DNA from: Bradyrhizobium cosmicum
Lineage (GTDB): Bacteria > Pseudomonadota > Alphaproteobacteria > Rhizobiales > Xanthobacteraceae
NCBI RefSeq assembly: GCF_007290395.2
Contig: NZ_CP041656.2
Coordinates: 6,324,001 to 6,388,000, forward strand
Length of the DNA stretch: 64,000 bases
Direction: 5' to 3'
Shown here: piece by piece, positions 52,677 to 61,678 of the stretch
How the letters are laid out: each line of letters starts with the position of its first letter
Numbering within the stretch: the first letter of the stretch is position 1
Made by a program: the position numbers and the translations under genes
Notes under the pieces: generated by a model
What the model was told of the DNA's origin: nothing
Database searches by the model: none
The model's input: only the letters and a program-made list of their open reading frames with translations

Positions 52677-52976
52677 CTACCCTTGCTTCCCCGCAATAAT
52701 CTCCTGCAACGTCGCCACATGCCGCGCGAACGCGCCGCGACCCGCAGCCGTTGCGGTGACCGTCGTCTGCGGCTTCTTCCCCACGAACGCCTTCTCCACC
52801 GAGACATAGCCCGCCTTCGCCAGCGTCTCGATATGCGCACCGAGATTGCCGTCGGTGGCGCCGGTGAGCTTCTTCAGCCGCGCGAATTCCAGTCCTGCCG
52901 TCGCAGGCAGCGCGTTCAGCGCCGCCATGATCTTCAGCCGCAACGGCTGGTGGATGATGTCGTCGAGTTCGGCCAT
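52677..52976 (-). CDS. Small winged-helix transcriptional regulator
   Basis: 99 aa. Single winged HTH: IIHQPLRLKIMAALNALP, FARLKKLTGATDGNLGAHIETLAKAGYVSVEKAFVGKKPQTTVTATAAGRGAFARHV. The wing VGKKPQTTV and overall pattern match the 'transcriptional regulator' wHTH family that usually pairs with a membrane protein. Its ATG overlaps the stop of the upstream membrane protein gene by one base, so they are cotranscribed. It marks the return to core-like, G+C-rich DNA after the island; the 250 bases before the island genes (52430-52676) are promoter-like and A+T-rich. Confidence 0.8.
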   Translation of the reverse strand: MAELDDIIHQPLRLKIMAALNALPATAGLEFARLKKLTGATDGNLGAHIETLAKAGYVSVEKAFVGKKPQTTVTATAAGRGAFARHVATLQEIIAGKQG

Positions 52977-53530
52977 CAGATCCGCCGCATCCAGAGGCCG
53001 CCGAGGATCAGGCCGCCGCCGTTGACGAAGGCCATCCAGAGCGGGAAGGCCTCGCCGATATAGAAGAAGCCGATCAGCGTCAGTGCGGAGATGCCCAGGC
53101 CAATCGCGACGAAGGCAGTGCCGAACCAGAGGCCCGCCAGAGTGTAGAACAGCATGAAGTAGAGCGGCCAGAACGCGCCCAGCTGGCGCGGGCCGAAATG
53201 GCCGATGACGTCAGTGCAGAGGTAGCCGAAGGCGAAGAACGACGCGAAGACCAGCAGCAAGCGGACGTCGAAGCCGGCTGCGCGCGGGTGATGCGGCGGG
53301 TTGAGCAGGCGGAGCCCAACCATGCCGAGGACGCCGACGACGTCCACGGCGACCCAGGCATGGACCGCCCAGACCGGCCAGAGCCAGGTGACGAGGTTGC
53401 CTGCGAACACCAGGATGCCCCACCAGATCGCCGCGAGGCTCGCCAGCTCATAGAGCTGCGATTGCTTGACGCGCTGGACGATGTCGTCGATGTCGGCCAG
53501 CGCCGCGGAGGCTTCCTTGCTGTCGATCAT
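52976..53530 (-). CDS. Five- or six-helix membrane protein of unknown function
   Basis: 184 aa from the ATG at 53530 (MIDSKEASAALADIDDIV); the 37-residue extension to 53641 is encoded by the palindromic repeat and was discarded. After a soluble N-terminal helix there are five or six membrane segments (YELASLAAIWWGILVFAGNLVTWL, VGVLGMVGL, LLVFASFFAFGYL, YFMLFYTLAGLWFG, FVAIGLGISALTLIGFF). It is paired with the wHTH regulator, which starts in its stop codon. Such pairs are widespread in proteobacteria; the role is not known. Confidence 0.75.
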   Translation of the reverse strand: MIDSKEASAALADIDDIVQRVKQSQLYELASLAAIWWGILVFAGNLVTWLWPVWAVHAWVAVDVVGVLGMVGLRLLNPPHHPRAAGFDVRLLLVFASFFAFGYLCTDVIGHFGPRQLGAFWPLYFMLFYTLAGLWFGTAFVAIGLGISALTLIGFFYIGEAFPLWMAFVNGGGLILGGLWMRRI

Positions 53531-53572
53531 GTCGGCTCTTTCAGGTGCGGGGCTGGCGGGTTCTGCGCGGTG

Positions 53573-53760
53573 GCAGCGGAGCTTGCTCCCGCCTCTCCCG
53601 CTTGCGGGAGAGGCCGACGCGCCCCGGGCGATGCGAAGCATCGTCCCGCGCGCGGCGGGTGAGGGTTCTCACCATGCGGGGACAGTCTCCACAATTCTCG
53701 ACAATCCCTGTACGGAGACAACCCTCTCCCCAGCCCTCTCCCGCAGGCGGGGGAGGGAGC
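53573..53760. repeat. Composite palindromic intergenic element, copy B
   Basis: It begins GCTTGCTCCCGCCTCTCCCG with CTTGCGGGAGAGG and ends CCCTCTCCCGCAGGCGGGGG with AGGGAGC, with a third small hairpin (GATGCGAAGCATCGTC) inside. Left and right halves are inverted. The order of blocks, including CTCTCTGCGGAGAC-like and ACGGAGACAACCCTCTCC segments, is shared with copy A at 124-263, though this copy is longer. It lies between the membrane protein and alpha/beta hydrolase genes. Confidence 0.75.
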
Positions 53761-53818
53761 CCGCCGCCGATGACGCTCCATCGTTCGCTCTCATAGGCGC
53801 CTGGCGTGGCGGATCGTA

Positions 53819-54928
53819 TCATGACTGCCCTGCCCCGCGCGTGGCGACGTCCTCGGCGATCGCGTTGACCGCCTTCGGGTTGGTGACGATGCCCATGTGG
53901 TTGATGCCGTCGAGCAGCTTGACGTCGACCGACGGTTTGATGGCCTGCACGGTTTCCGCATATTTGTCGGAGATCATCATCTCGTCTTCGGCGCCGCCGA
54001 AGATCGTCATCGGATGGGTCACCGCCGGCAAATCGAGGCGATAGCCGCGCGTCGCGTAATTGCGCATCAGGCGATCGGAATAGGTGGAGACGAGGATCTT
54101 CTCCATGTTCGGGCGCACCGCCAGGGCCAGCACCGGGAGCTGCGCGCAGCAGTCGATGCCGAGCTTGCGCAATGCAGCGAGGCCGAGGAAGCGCGGGATG
54201 TCGGCACTGGCCCAGCCGCCGGAATTCGGACGGTTGGTCGGCGCGTCATAGCCGAGATAGGGCGCGAGCAGCACGGTGCGCACGAACATGTCCTGCATGA
54301 TCGGCGTCGCGGCGACGCGCAGCGAGAAGCCGGCGCCGGCGGAGTGGCCGACGAGAGTCAGCGGCAGATCCGGCGCGGTCTTGCGCACTTCGGCGACGAA
54401 ATCGACGAGATCGTCCTCGAGCTGGCCGACGTAACCGATATCGCCGCGGGTGCCAGAGCCGCCGTGGCCGCGGATGTCGAGCGCCCAGGTCTCCACCCCG
54501 TGCGCTGACATCGCATGGGTCAGTGCGTGGTTGACGGTGGCGCTGGAGCCGGAGGAGCCATGGATGAAGATCGCGCCGCGGCCGGTCGCAGCACCGGAGC
54601 CGTTTCCGTTCCGATGGGATCGGAACGGGGCTCCTGATTCTTGTTTTGACGCGTTTTCTTCACGCGAACCGGCTTCCACTTCGCTTGAAAACGCTTTGGC
54701 GGCGTAGTGCCGAAAGCCGAGCCAGGTGCCGTCGCGCGCCTGGAAGCGCTCGAGTGGCGGCAGGGTGGACCAGTCGATGCCCTTGGATGAGTCGGAGACC
54801 GACCGCATCTCGGGCGGCCGCTGCAGCGGCGTCGCGATCATCGCGGTCAGGACCAGCGCGACGGCGCCGACCGCACACAGGGCCCATTTCAGTGCGTTGA
54901 ACATGCCGCGCAGCAACCGGATCGCCAT
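53819..54928 (-). CDS. Membrane-anchored alpha/beta hydrolase
   Basis: 369 aa. A hydrophobic segment near the N-terminus (about 12-33, [20 protein letters not shown]) anchors it. The oxyanion region is [10 protein letters not shown], nucleophile Ser in [13 protein letters not shown], Asp in [15 protein letters not shown] region and His in INHMGIV, a serine hydrolase triad. The [29 protein letters not shown] pattern is that of lysophospholipase/monoacylglycerol lipase-type enzymes. An Asn/Gly-rich, Ser-rich insert (about 76-110) separates the cap. Substrate unknown. It is divergent from xseA. Confidence 0.82.
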   Translation of the reverse strand: MAIRLLRGMFNALKWALCAVGAVALVLTAMIATPLQRPPEMRSVSDSSKGIDWSTLPPLERFQARDGTWLGFRHYAAKAFSSEVEAGSREENASKQESGAPFRSHRNGNGSGAATGRGAIFIHGSSGSSATVNHALTHAMSAHGVETWALDIRGHGGSGTRGDIGYVGQLEDDLVDFVAEVRKTAPDLPLTLVGHSAGAGFSLRVAATPIMQDMFVRTVLLAPYLGYDAPTNRPNSGGWASADIPRFLGLAALRKLGIDCCAQLPVLALAVRPNMEKILVSTYSDRLMRNYATRGYRLDLPAVTHPMTIFGGAEDEMMISDKYAETVQAIKPSVDVKLLDGINHMGIVTNPKAVNAIAEDVATRGAGQS

Positions 54929-55065
54929 GGCTCGATCTCCCTCGATGCACCATCAATAGAGAACTCTATATTACAGAGTACTCTCCATATCAACCCCGGG
55001 ATTGGCGCCGCGCCGCGAAAATCCTTAACGTTGGATCTGACCCCACCCTGCCGAATCGTTTGCCG

Positions 55066-56688
55066 ATGCCGCCTGCGGAACCCCTGCTGAACGCCCCCGA
55101 ATTCACCGTTTCCGAGCTCTCCCAGTCCCTGAAGCGGACGGTGGAGGACGCCTTCGGCCATGTCCGGGTGCGCGGCGAGATCTCCGGCTTCCGCGGCGCC
55201 CATTCCTCCGGCCACTGCTATTTCGCGCTCAAGGACGAGAGCGCCAAGATCGAGGCGGTGATCTGGAAGGGCGTGCACGGGCGGATGCGCTTCAAGCCCC
55301 AGGAGGGGCTCGAGGTCATCGCCACCGGAAAGCTGACGACCTATCCGGGCTCCTCGAAATACCAGATCGTGATCGAGGCGCTGGAGCCGGCCGGCATCGG
55401 CGCGCTGATGGCGCTGATGGAGGAGCGCAAGAAGAAGCTCGCCGCCGAGGGCCTGTTCGACGAGGCGCGCAAGCAGCTCTTGCCCTGGCTGCCGGACGTG
55501 ATCGGCGTGGTGACCTCGCCGACCGGCGCGGTGATCCGCGACATCCTGCACCGCTTGGAAGATCGCTTCCCGCGCCATGTGCTGGTGTGGCCGGTGAAGG
55601 TGCAAGGCGAAGGCTCGGCCGAGCAGGTCGCCGCCGCGATCCGCGGCTTCAACGCGCTGCCGGAGGGCGGCAAGATTCCGCGGCCCGACGTGCTGATCGT
55701 CGCGCGCGGCGGCGGCTCGCTGGAGGATCTCTGGTCGTTCAACGAGGAGATCGTGGTGCGCGCGGCAAGCGAGAGCATGATCCCGCTGATCTCGGCCGTG
55801 GGCCACGAGACCGACATCACGCTGATCGATTTCGTCGCCGACAAGCGCGCGCCGACGCCGACGGCGGCGGCCGAGATGGCGGTGCCGGTGCGCAGCGATC
55901 TGTTCGTCGAGGTCGCCGATCTCGGGCGACGCACGCATGCCTATTGGATGCGCGCCCACGAAAGCCGCCGCAACGAGCTGCGCGCCGCCGCGCGCGCGCT
56001 GCCGTCGGCCGGCGATCTCCTGGCGATCCCGCGGCAACGGCTGGATTCGGCGGGCGCCTCGTTGCCGCGCGGGCTGAAGGCCAACACGCACGCGCATTTC
56101 CGCAGGTTCACCGCGGCGAGTTCAAAGCTGACGCTGCGGGTGCTGCATGGCCAGATTTCGCAGGCCGATCACCGCCTCACCGTATGCGGCGAGCGGCTTG
56201 GCCTGTCCGCGCGGTCCTTGTTGCGGCAGCGGCGCGATCGTTTCGACGGGCTTCAGGTGCGCCTGCGCGCTTCCAAGCTTGCCAATGCGCAAGCGCAGCG
56301 CAACGCGATTGTCCGGCAGCGCGAGCGCACGCAGCGTCTTGGCGAGCGTGCTGGCCGCGCGCTGGCGACGTTGATGCAACGGCTGGATGCCCGCGTCGGG
56401 AACAGCGGCAAGCTGCTTTCGGCGTTGTCCTATCGCGGCGTGCTCGCGCGCGGCTTTGCGCTGGTGCGCGACGAGGCGGGGCATCCCGTGCATGCGGCGG
56501 ATGCGATCGGCCCCGGCGCAAGGGTCGAGATCGAGTTTGCGGATGGTCGTGTGGGCGCGACGACCGATGCGGATCGCCCGGCGCCGGCGACCAAGCGCGC
56601 GCCAGCGCAGGCAAAGGCTGCCGCGCAGGAGACAAAACCCGCGCCGAAGCGCGTGGGCAAGCCGGTGGATCAGGGGACGTTGTTCTAA
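55066..56688 (+). CDS. xseA: Exodeoxyribonuclease VII large subunit
   Basis: 540 aa from the ATG at 55066; a TTG at 55060 would add two residues. An OB-fold N-terminus ([53 protein letters not shown]) precedes the catalytic domain ([63 protein letters not shown]). A long coiled-coil region (about 300-440) carries the XseB subunits. The C-terminal tail is Ala/Pro/Lys rich. It degrades single-stranded DNA from both ends in complex with XseB. Longer than E. coli XseA (456 aa), typical of the clade. Confidence 0.95.
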   Translation: MPPAEPLLNAPEFTVSELSQSLKRTVEDAFGHVRVRGEISGFRGAHSSGHCYFALKDESAKIEAVIWKGVHGRMRFKPQEGLEVIATGKLTTYPGSSKYQIVIEALEPAGIGALMALMEERKKKLAAEGLFDEARKQLLPWLPDVIGVVTSPTGAVIRDILHRLEDRFPRHVLVWPVKVQGEGSAEQVAAAIRGFNALPEGGKIPRPDVLIVARGGGSLEDLWSFNEEIVVRAASESMIPLISAVGHETDITLIDFVADKRAPTPTAAAEMAVPVRSDLFVEVADLGRRTHAYWMRAHESRRNELRAAARALPSAGDLLAIPRQRLDSAGASLPRGLKANTHAHFRRFTAASSKLTLRVLHGQISQADHRLTVCGERLGLSARSLLRQRRDRFDGLQVRLRASKLANAQAQRNAIVRQRERTQRLGERAGRALATLMQRLDARVGNSGKLLSALSYRGVLARGFALVRDEAGHPVHAADAIGPGARVEIEFADGRVGATTDADRPAPATKRAPAQAKAAAQETKPAPKRVGKPVDQGTLF

Positions 56689-56716
56689 GGGGCGAGGGAA
56701 GGTGCTTCCACGAACT

Positions 56717-56796
56717 CGTCATTGCGAGCGCAGCGAAGCAATCCAGAATCTTTCCGCCGAGGGACTCTGGATTGCTTCGCTGCGCTCGCAATGACG
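56717..56796. repeat. Long perfect hairpin repeat (CGTCATTGCGAGCGCAGCGA family)
   Basis: CGTCATTGCGAGCGCAGCGA continues AGCAATCCAGA, and the complementary TCTGGATTGC continues TTCGCTGCGCTCGCAATGACG, giving a ~31-bp stem with a ~17-base loop. It lies 28 bases after xseA and just before the end of the convergent small-protein gene, so it may terminate both. From memory a widespread repeat in bradyrhizobia. Confidence 0.85.
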
Positions 56797-56814
56797 GTGT
56801 GGAGGCAGCCCGCC

Positions 56815-56964
56815 TTACCTACACGACAATCCCGCGTCGATCGTGGTCCAGAAGCCGCAATGCTCGGGCGCCTGCATGGGCGCGCCGGCGTGGGCTTCGA
56901 ACAGGAAGATCGCGACGGTGAAGACGATCAGTGCGGAGGAGAACAGGGCGAAGCGGTTGCGCAT
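56815..56964 (-). CDS. Small membrane or exported protein, 49 residues
   Basis: 49 aa from the ATG at 56964 (MRNRFALFSSALIVFTVAIF), trimmed from the longer frame because basic residues followed by a hydrophobic stretch begin here. One hydrophobic segment (about 5-22) is followed by a short mature part with two Cys (PEHCGFW and GLSCR). It may be a small exported or single-pass membrane protein. No family is known to me. It follows the dienelactone hydrolase-like gene on the same strand. Confidence 0.6.
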   Translation of the reverse strand: MRNRFALFSSALIVFTVAIFLFEAHAGAPMQAPEHCGFWTTIDAGLSCR

Positions 56965-57002
56965 GGGGATTGCGTTTAATCGACATCGTGGTCGAACTAA
57001 GG

Positions 57003-57824
57003 CTACCGCGCCAGCCACTGCGAAACTTCCTTCTGCGAATCGGCCCGGGCGACCGCATCGGTGCCGAGATGGCCGTGCTCGGGCGCCGCGGCATCGCTGC
57101 CGGCAGCGGCATGCAGCGGCGTGTTGGCGCGGTCGAAATCGTGATAGGCGCCGGGATAGACCACGATGCGCGTGAGCGCGCTGCGGCCGCGCGCGCCGTC
57201 CACCATCTGGCGGCAGGCCGGCGGCGACGAAACGTCGTCATCGGCGCCGATCAGCACCAGCGTCGGCACCCGCGCGCTCCAGCCGAGACCGGCCGAGATC
57301 CGGCAGTCCGGATAGAACGCGATCGCCGCGCGAAAATCCGGGCCCGCATCGCGCGCCGCGCTCTGCGGCCGCACCGCCCAGAGCAGCGCGCTGGCGCCGT
57401 TGGCCCAGCCGATCAGGCTGACGCGGTCGCGCGCCACCCAGCCCTGCTTCATCAGCCAGGCGCGGGAGGCCGCGATGTCGGTGACGCGCTCGCGCCGCGC
57501 CTTGACGTGCATCTCCTTGACGCGGCATTGCGGCCCGAGCTCGCGCGAGCCGTAGCTGTCGGGCAGCAGCACGGCGTTGCCGGCCTTGAGCAGCCGCTCG
57601 GCCCAGTCGCGATAGCGCGGCAGGACGGACTCGGAATGGCTCCCGAGGCCGCCGCAGCCGTGCAGCGCGATCACGGTCGGAAACGGCCCCTCGCCTTCAG
57701 GCTTGTAGAGCTGCGCATGCAGCACGCCGGACGACAGCGGAATGTCGACCTGCTGCGGCGCCGGCGCTGCGCGCGCCGCCGACATCAGCAGCATCAGGAA
57801 CAGGGCGGTCGATCGAAGGCGCAT
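57003..57824 (-). CDS. Dienelactone hydrolase-like exported protein lacking the nucleophile
   Basis: 273 aa from the ATG at 57824 (MRLRSTALFLMLLMSAARA); the 27-residue extension to 57905 precedes a good signal peptide and was dropped. The fold is dienelactone hydrolase: LHGCGGLGSHSESVLPRYRDWAERLLKAG, VTDIAASRAWLM, Asp in GADDDVSSPPAC and His228 in PGAYHDFD. The nucleophile elbow reads GWANGAS: Ala141 occupies the position of the usual Cys/Ser. If real, the enzyme is inactive or uses another residue. Exported by its signal peptide. The role cannot be given. Confidence 0.8.
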   Translation of the reverse strand: MRLRSTALFLMLLMSAARAAPAPQQVDIPLSSGVLHAQLYKPEGEGPFPTVIALHGCGGLGSHSESVLPRYRDWAERLLKAGNAVLLPDSYGSRELGPQCRVKEMHVKARRERVTDIAASRAWLMKQGWVARDRVSLIGWANGASALLWAVRPQSAARDAGPDFRAAIAFYPDCRISAGLGWSARVPTLVLIGADDDVSSPPACRQMVDGARGRSALTRIVVYPGAYHDFDRANTPLHAAAGSDAAAPEHGHLGTDAVARADSQKEVSQWLAR

Positions 57825-58018
57825 CGGACTCCGCGGTCGGAGGTGCCGGAACAAGCCCCCCTTCGCGCGAAGCACTATCATGCGGAAACGGCGGCAAAAC
57901 ATCACAAACCGGTGGGTTTACCGGGCGGACAAGCCACCCTATCTATGCTACATCCCGTCCAACACATCGTGCCCTCCAGGGTTTGCCTGGACGCGGCCTT
58001 CCACGGAGACTTTCGACC

Positions 58019-58246
58019 GTGCTGAACAAGTTCGGCCCCTCGGGCAGCGGCGAGGCGCAGGTGCAATATCTCGACGGCGACTTCCGCGTGATCTCGCCGG
58101 GGACCTATGTGCGCTGCGCCATCACCGACACGCGGATACCGCTCGACGAATTGAAGTACTGGAGCGTGGACCTGCAGGAGGCCTACGCCACGCCAGCCGC
58201 CGTGCTGCAGCGGCACTTCCCCGGCGCGCCGAAGCCGCAGCCGTAG
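58019..58246 (+). CDS. DUF2093 family protein
   Basis: 75 aa from the GTG at 58019 (VLNKFGPSGSGEAQVQYLDG), preceded by CGGAGAC; the longer frame to 57983 has no such site. The whole protein is the DUF2093 domain, found in Rhizobiales: QYLDGDFRVISPGTYVRCAITDTRIPLDELKYWSVDLQEAY. The two-Cys potential is low, and no activity is known. It is divergent from the dienelactone hydrolase-like gene and convergent with lpxK (about 100 bases without a gene). Confidence 0.85.
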   Translation: MLNKFGPSGSGEAQVQYLDGDFRVISPGTYVRCAITDTRIPLDELKYWSVDLQEAYATPAAVLQRHFPGAPKPQP

Positions 58247-58349
58247 GGTCGCCGGCGGTTGTTGCATCGAAGTCTCCTGATCAAGAGAGATCAGTAAGAG
58301 TCTCGCGATGAATGTCCCCTGAATGCAGGTGCCGTAGGGTTGGGCGAAA

Positions 58350-59366
58350 TCACCGCCTGCCGAACCGCCGCTCGCGCGCCTTGTAGAGATGATCGCTGAT
58401 CAGCTGCCGCAGCTTGGCGGGGTCATCGAATTCGAGCTGCACCGCGAACGGCACGATGCCGTCAGGCACGCCCTCGCTGCCGCGCAGGCGCGCAAGGTCC
58501 TTTTCCGTCGTCACCAGCGTGAGCTGCTCGGCTTTCGCCTCTGCTGCGAGCGCGGTGATCTCTTCGCGCGAGAACACGTGATGGTCGGCGAAGGGACGCG
58601 TGCGCGCGACATCGATACCGCTGGCGCGCAAGGAGCGGAAGAAACGCTCGGGATCGCCGATGCCGGCGAAGGCCAGGACCCGCTTGCCCAAGAGCTGGGC
58701 GACCGTGGCCGCGTCCGGCTTGAGGCGCGCGCGCAGCTCCGGCTTGTTGCGCTTGGCGATCTCGGCCGCGACATCGTTGGCGGCACGGCCGTCGCCGATC
58801 ACCACCAGCGCGTCGGTACGCGAAAGCTGCGCCTTCAGCGGCGCGCGCAGGGGACCTGAGGGAAACACCTTGCCGTTGCCGAGGCCGCGCTCGCTGTCGA
58901 TCACGATCAGGGAGGCATCCTTCAACAGCCGCGGATTCTGGAAGCCGTCGTCCATCAGGATGACGGTGGCGCCTTGCGACTTGGCGAGGATCACGCCTTC
59001 GAGGCGGTCGCGCGCGACCGCGACAGGGACGTCGCGCGCCATCATCAGCGGCTCGTCGCCGACATCGGCCGCAACGTGGCGTTCGCGGTCAACCATGACC
59101 GGGCCCTGCAACCGCCCGCCATAGCCGCGGCTGAGCACCACCGGGGTCTCGCCGAGCTCGCGCAACAGCTTGGTCAGCGCCAGCACGGTCGGCGTCTTGC
59201 CGGCACCGCCGACATGGTAGTTGCCGACGCAGATCACCGGGATGCCGGCGTCGACGCCCTCGCGCGCCATGCGGCGCGCGGTGATGGCGCCATAGAGGGC
59301 ACCGAGCGGGCTGAGGACAAGGGATTGCGGGGAACGCGGCCGGTACCAGAAGGCCGGCTCACGCAT
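58350..59366 (-). CDS. lpxK: Tetraacyldisaccharide 4'-kinase
   Basis: 338 aa. It phosphorylates the 4' position of the lipid A disaccharide at the inner membrane. The Walker A-like block is ICVGNYHVGGAGKTPTVLAL (about 45-64), preceded by a membrane-associated N-terminal helix. VILMDDGFQNPRL is the conserved DDGFQ motif. VLAFAGIGDPERFFRSL and VTTEKDLARL are typical of LpxK. Its ATG overlaps the kdtA stop by eight bases, so the two enzymes of lipid A/Kdo assembly are coupled. It is the last gene of the operon. Confidence 0.95.
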   Translation of the reverse strand: MREPAFWYRPRSPQSLVLSPLGALYGAITARRMAREGVDAGIPVICVGNYHVGGAGKTPTVLALTKLLRELGETPVVLSRGYGGRLQGPVMVDRERHVAADVGDEPLMMARDVPVAVARDRLEGVILAKSQGATVILMDDGFQNPRLLKDASLIVIDSERGLGNGKVFPSGPLRAPLKAQLSRTDALVVIGDGRAANDVAAEIAKRNKPELRARLKPDAATVAQLLGKRVLAFAGIGDPERFFRSLRASGIDVARTRPFADHHVFSREEITALAAEAKAEQLTLVTTEKDLARLRGSEGVPDGIVPFAVQLEFDDPAKLRQLISDHLYKARERRFGRR

Positions 59367-60675
59367 TGGCGGCCCCCATCTCGATCCGCAACTGCAGCAG
59401 ATAGGGTTCGAGCGCGGTCATGGTGCGATTGAGCGCACCGCCGAGCTCCTCGACCACGCTCGCGCCGGCGTGTTGCATCTTGTTGCGGATGGTCGGCTCG
59501 GCCAGCAGCAGGCCGAGCTGCTTGACCAGCGCCTCCTGCGTGTCGGCCTGGCGTGCACCGCCTCTGCTGTCGAGCGCCTCGTAGACGTCGGCGAAGTTGA
59601 AGACGTGCGGACCATGAACGATGGCAGCACCGAGCTTGATCGCCTCGATCGGATTCTGTCCGCCGTGGCGGATCAGCGATCCCCCCATGAACACGACCGG
59701 CGAGAGCCGGTAGAACAGGCCGAGCTCGCCCATGGTGTCGGCGATGTAGACATCGGTGGTCGGGGCGGGAAGCTCGTCGCGCGAGCGCAAGGCGGGTTTC
59801 AGGCCGGAGGCCGTGACCAGGCCCGAGATCTGGGAGCCGCGATCCGGATGCCGCGGCACGATCACGGTCAGAAGGTGCGGGAAGAACCCGACCAGGCTGC
59901 GATGCGCCGCGACCAGCATCTCGTCCTCGCCCGGATGGGTCGAGGCCGCGACGATGATCGGGCGCCCCCGCGTCATCGCCATCAGCCGTTCGAGCTTGGC
60001 CGGATCGGCCGGCGGCGCCGATACGTCGAGCTTGAGGTTGCCGGTGGTGACGACGTCGCGGCCGCCGAGCGCGGAGAAGCGTTCGGCATCGGTCTTCGAC
60101 TGGGCAAGGCAGATGTCGAACCGCGACAGCAGCGCCGAGATGGTGCCGTACATCCGCCGCCAGCGCGGAAAGGACCTCGGCGACATCCGCCCGTTGATCA
60201 GCACCATCGGCAGCCGGCGCGTCGCGCCGGCCAGGATCAGGTTCGGCCACAGATCGGATTCGATGAACAGCGCCAGCGACGGCTTCCAATGGTCGAGGAA
60301 GCGCGCGACGTAGCGCGGGGAATCATACGGCACGTATTGATGGATGACGTCGGGCGGAAAGCGTTTCGCCACGACGGCGGCCGAGGTGACGGTGCCCGAG
60401 GTCAGGAGGATGCGCAGATTGAGATCGCGCAGGCGCTCGATCAGCGCGGCCGCGGCCAGCACCTCGCCGACGCTGGCGCCGTGGATCCAGACCAGCGGAC
60501 CATGCGGCCGCACGTCCCGGGACAGGCCTCGCCGCTCGCCGACGCGCGCGGGATCCTCCTTGCCCTGCTTCAGCCGCCGCTTGATCAGCGCAGGCGCGAG
60601 CGGCACCAGGCCTGATGCCAGGCGCCGATACATCCGCAGCGTCATCGGCAGCGCTCGTGGCAGCGAATTAGCCAT
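59359..60675 (-). CDS. kdtA: 3-deoxy-D-manno-octulosonic acid transferase
   Basis: 438 aa from the ATG at 60675 (MANSLPRALPMTLRMYRRLASG); an ATG at 60705 is an alternative. It transfers Kdo from CMP-Kdo to lipid A precursor. Membrane-proximal N-terminus, then PLVWIHGASVGEVLAAAALIERL (GASVGE motif), RFLDHWKPSLALFIESDLWPNLI, and C-terminal PVVFMGGSLIRHGGQNPIEAI, the GT30 donor-site pattern. It overlaps the DUF374 gene stop by eight bases and the lpxK start by eight bases. Confidence 0.95.
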   Translation of the reverse strand: MANSLPRALPMTLRMYRRLASGLVPLAPALIKRRLKQGKEDPARVGERRGLSRDVRPHGPLVWIHGASVGEVLAAAALIERLRDLNLRILLTSGTVTSAAVVAKRFPPDVIHQYVPYDSPRYVARFLDHWKPSLALFIESDLWPNLILAGATRRLPMVLINGRMSPRSFPRWRRMYGTISALLSRFDICLAQSKTDAERFSALGGRDVVTTGNLKLDVSAPPADPAKLERLMAMTRGRPIIVAASTHPGEDEMLVAAHRSLVGFFPHLLTVIVPRHPDRGSQISGLVTASGLKPALRSRDELPAPTTDVYIADTMGELGLFYRLSPVVFMGGSLIRHGGQNPIEAIKLGAAIVHGPHVFNFADVYEALDSRGGARQADTQEALVKQLGLLLAEPTIRNKMQHAGASVVEELGGALNRTMTALEPYLLQLRIEMGAANA

Positions 60676-61381
60676 CTTCAGGTCCCGGGCGGCCGAGTTG
60701 CGCATAGGCGCGGCGGGTCGCCTCGTTCAAGGTCTCTTCCAGCTCCAGCCGCAGCGCTTCCATCGTGGCCGCGTCGGCATCCGCGGGAACGTGAATTTCC
60801 TTGATGCCGACCAATGCGCCCCGCCCGAACGGCAGGTTGATGGTGGTGCGGTCCCAGTTCTTGAGCCGGATGAAGCGGCTGGTCGCCATCGCGAAAGGCA
60901 TGATCGGCCGCCCCGATTCCCGTGCCAGCATAATGATGCCGAGCCCGGCCACGCGCGAGCGCTTGGGGACATCGGCGGTCAGCGCGACATTACAACCGTC
61001 CTGGAGCGTCCGCACCATTTCCTTGAAGGCGCCGACGCCGCCCTTGCGGTGGAAGGCGCCGCCGTGGTCGCCCGAACCGCGGATGGTGCCGATGCCCAGC
61101 CGCTCTGCGGCGATCGCATTGAACTCGCCGTCGCGGTGGCGGGAGATCAGGACCCTGGCCTTGTACCAGTCCTTGTTCTTGATGAAGGGCGTGAGGAAAT
61201 GCTGGCCGTGCCAGAAGGCAAAGATCGCCGGGATCTGCGGCTCGACGCGGTCATAGACGTCCGGCGGATCGAACGTGAATTTGTTGGTCCGCCAGACCAG
61301 ACGCAGATATTCGGCCGCCAGGATACCCACGGCGCGTTGAACGAAGCTGCTCCGCAGCGTATTGCGAAGCAGTTTTGTCAA
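60668..61381 (-). CDS. Lysophospholipid acyltransferase-like protein (DUF374)
   Basis: 237 aa. A LPLAT-superfamily protein: AFWHGQHFLTPFIK carries the HGQ/H(x)4D-like site (motif I), VLISRHRDGEFNAIAAERLG, and GTIRGSGDHGGAFHRKGGVGAFKEM are DUF374 signatures. The usual DGP-type motif reads TADVPKRSRVAGLG here. It has a hydrophobic N-terminal region and probably acts on acyl chains of lipid A or phospholipid; in Rhizobiales it sits with kdtA and lpxK, which suggests a lipid A role. The DUF4170 stop overlaps its start (ATGA), so translation is coupled. Confidence 0.85.
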   Translation of the reverse strand: MTKLLRNTLRSSFVQRAVGILAAEYLRLVWRTNKFTFDPPDVYDRVEPQIPAIFAFWHGQHFLTPFIKNKDWYKARVLISRHRDGEFNAIAAERLGIGTIRGSGDHGGAFHRKGGVGAFKEMVRTLQDGCNVALTADVPKRSRVAGLGIIMLARESGRPIMPFAMATSRFIRLKNWDRTTINLPFGRGALVGIKEIHVPADADAATMEALRLELEETLNEATRRAYAQLGRPGPEDG

Positions 61382-61620
61382 CGCGCCGGTTCTTGATTCG
61401 GGTCGAGCAGCCGGTGGAGATGGACGATGAAATAGCGCATCTGCGCGTTGTCGACCGTGCTCTGCGCCTTGGCGCGCCAGGCGACGTGGGCCGCCGCATA
61501 ATTCGGATAGAGGCCGACGACCTCGACCTCGTCGAGATTCTTGAAGGTGTTGTGCTCGAGATCGAGCAGTTCACCACCGATGACGAGATGGAGCAGTTGT
61601 TGCGGGGCACTATCTGGCAT
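61378..61620 (-). CDS. DUF4170 domain-containing protein
   Basis: 80 aa. LLHLVIGGELLDLEHNTFKNLDEVEVVGLYPNYAAAHVAWRAKAQ and MRYFIVHLHRLLDPNQ define DUF4170, an alphaproteobacterial small domain. Its stop codon overlaps the acyltransferase start. It probably works with the neighbouring lipid A enzymes, but no activity is known. The 58 bases after the IMPase gene show a normal ribosome-site region. Confidence 0.85.
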   Translation of the reverse strand: MPDSAPQQLLHLVIGGELLDLEHNTFKNLDEVEVVGLYPNYAAAHVAWRAKAQSTVDNAQMRYFIVHLHRLLDPNQEPAR

Positions 61621-61678
61621 GGTTCTGTTCCTAACGGGCTGCCCGGCAAAGCAGTGTTCGAAAAGCTACGGACGCGCT

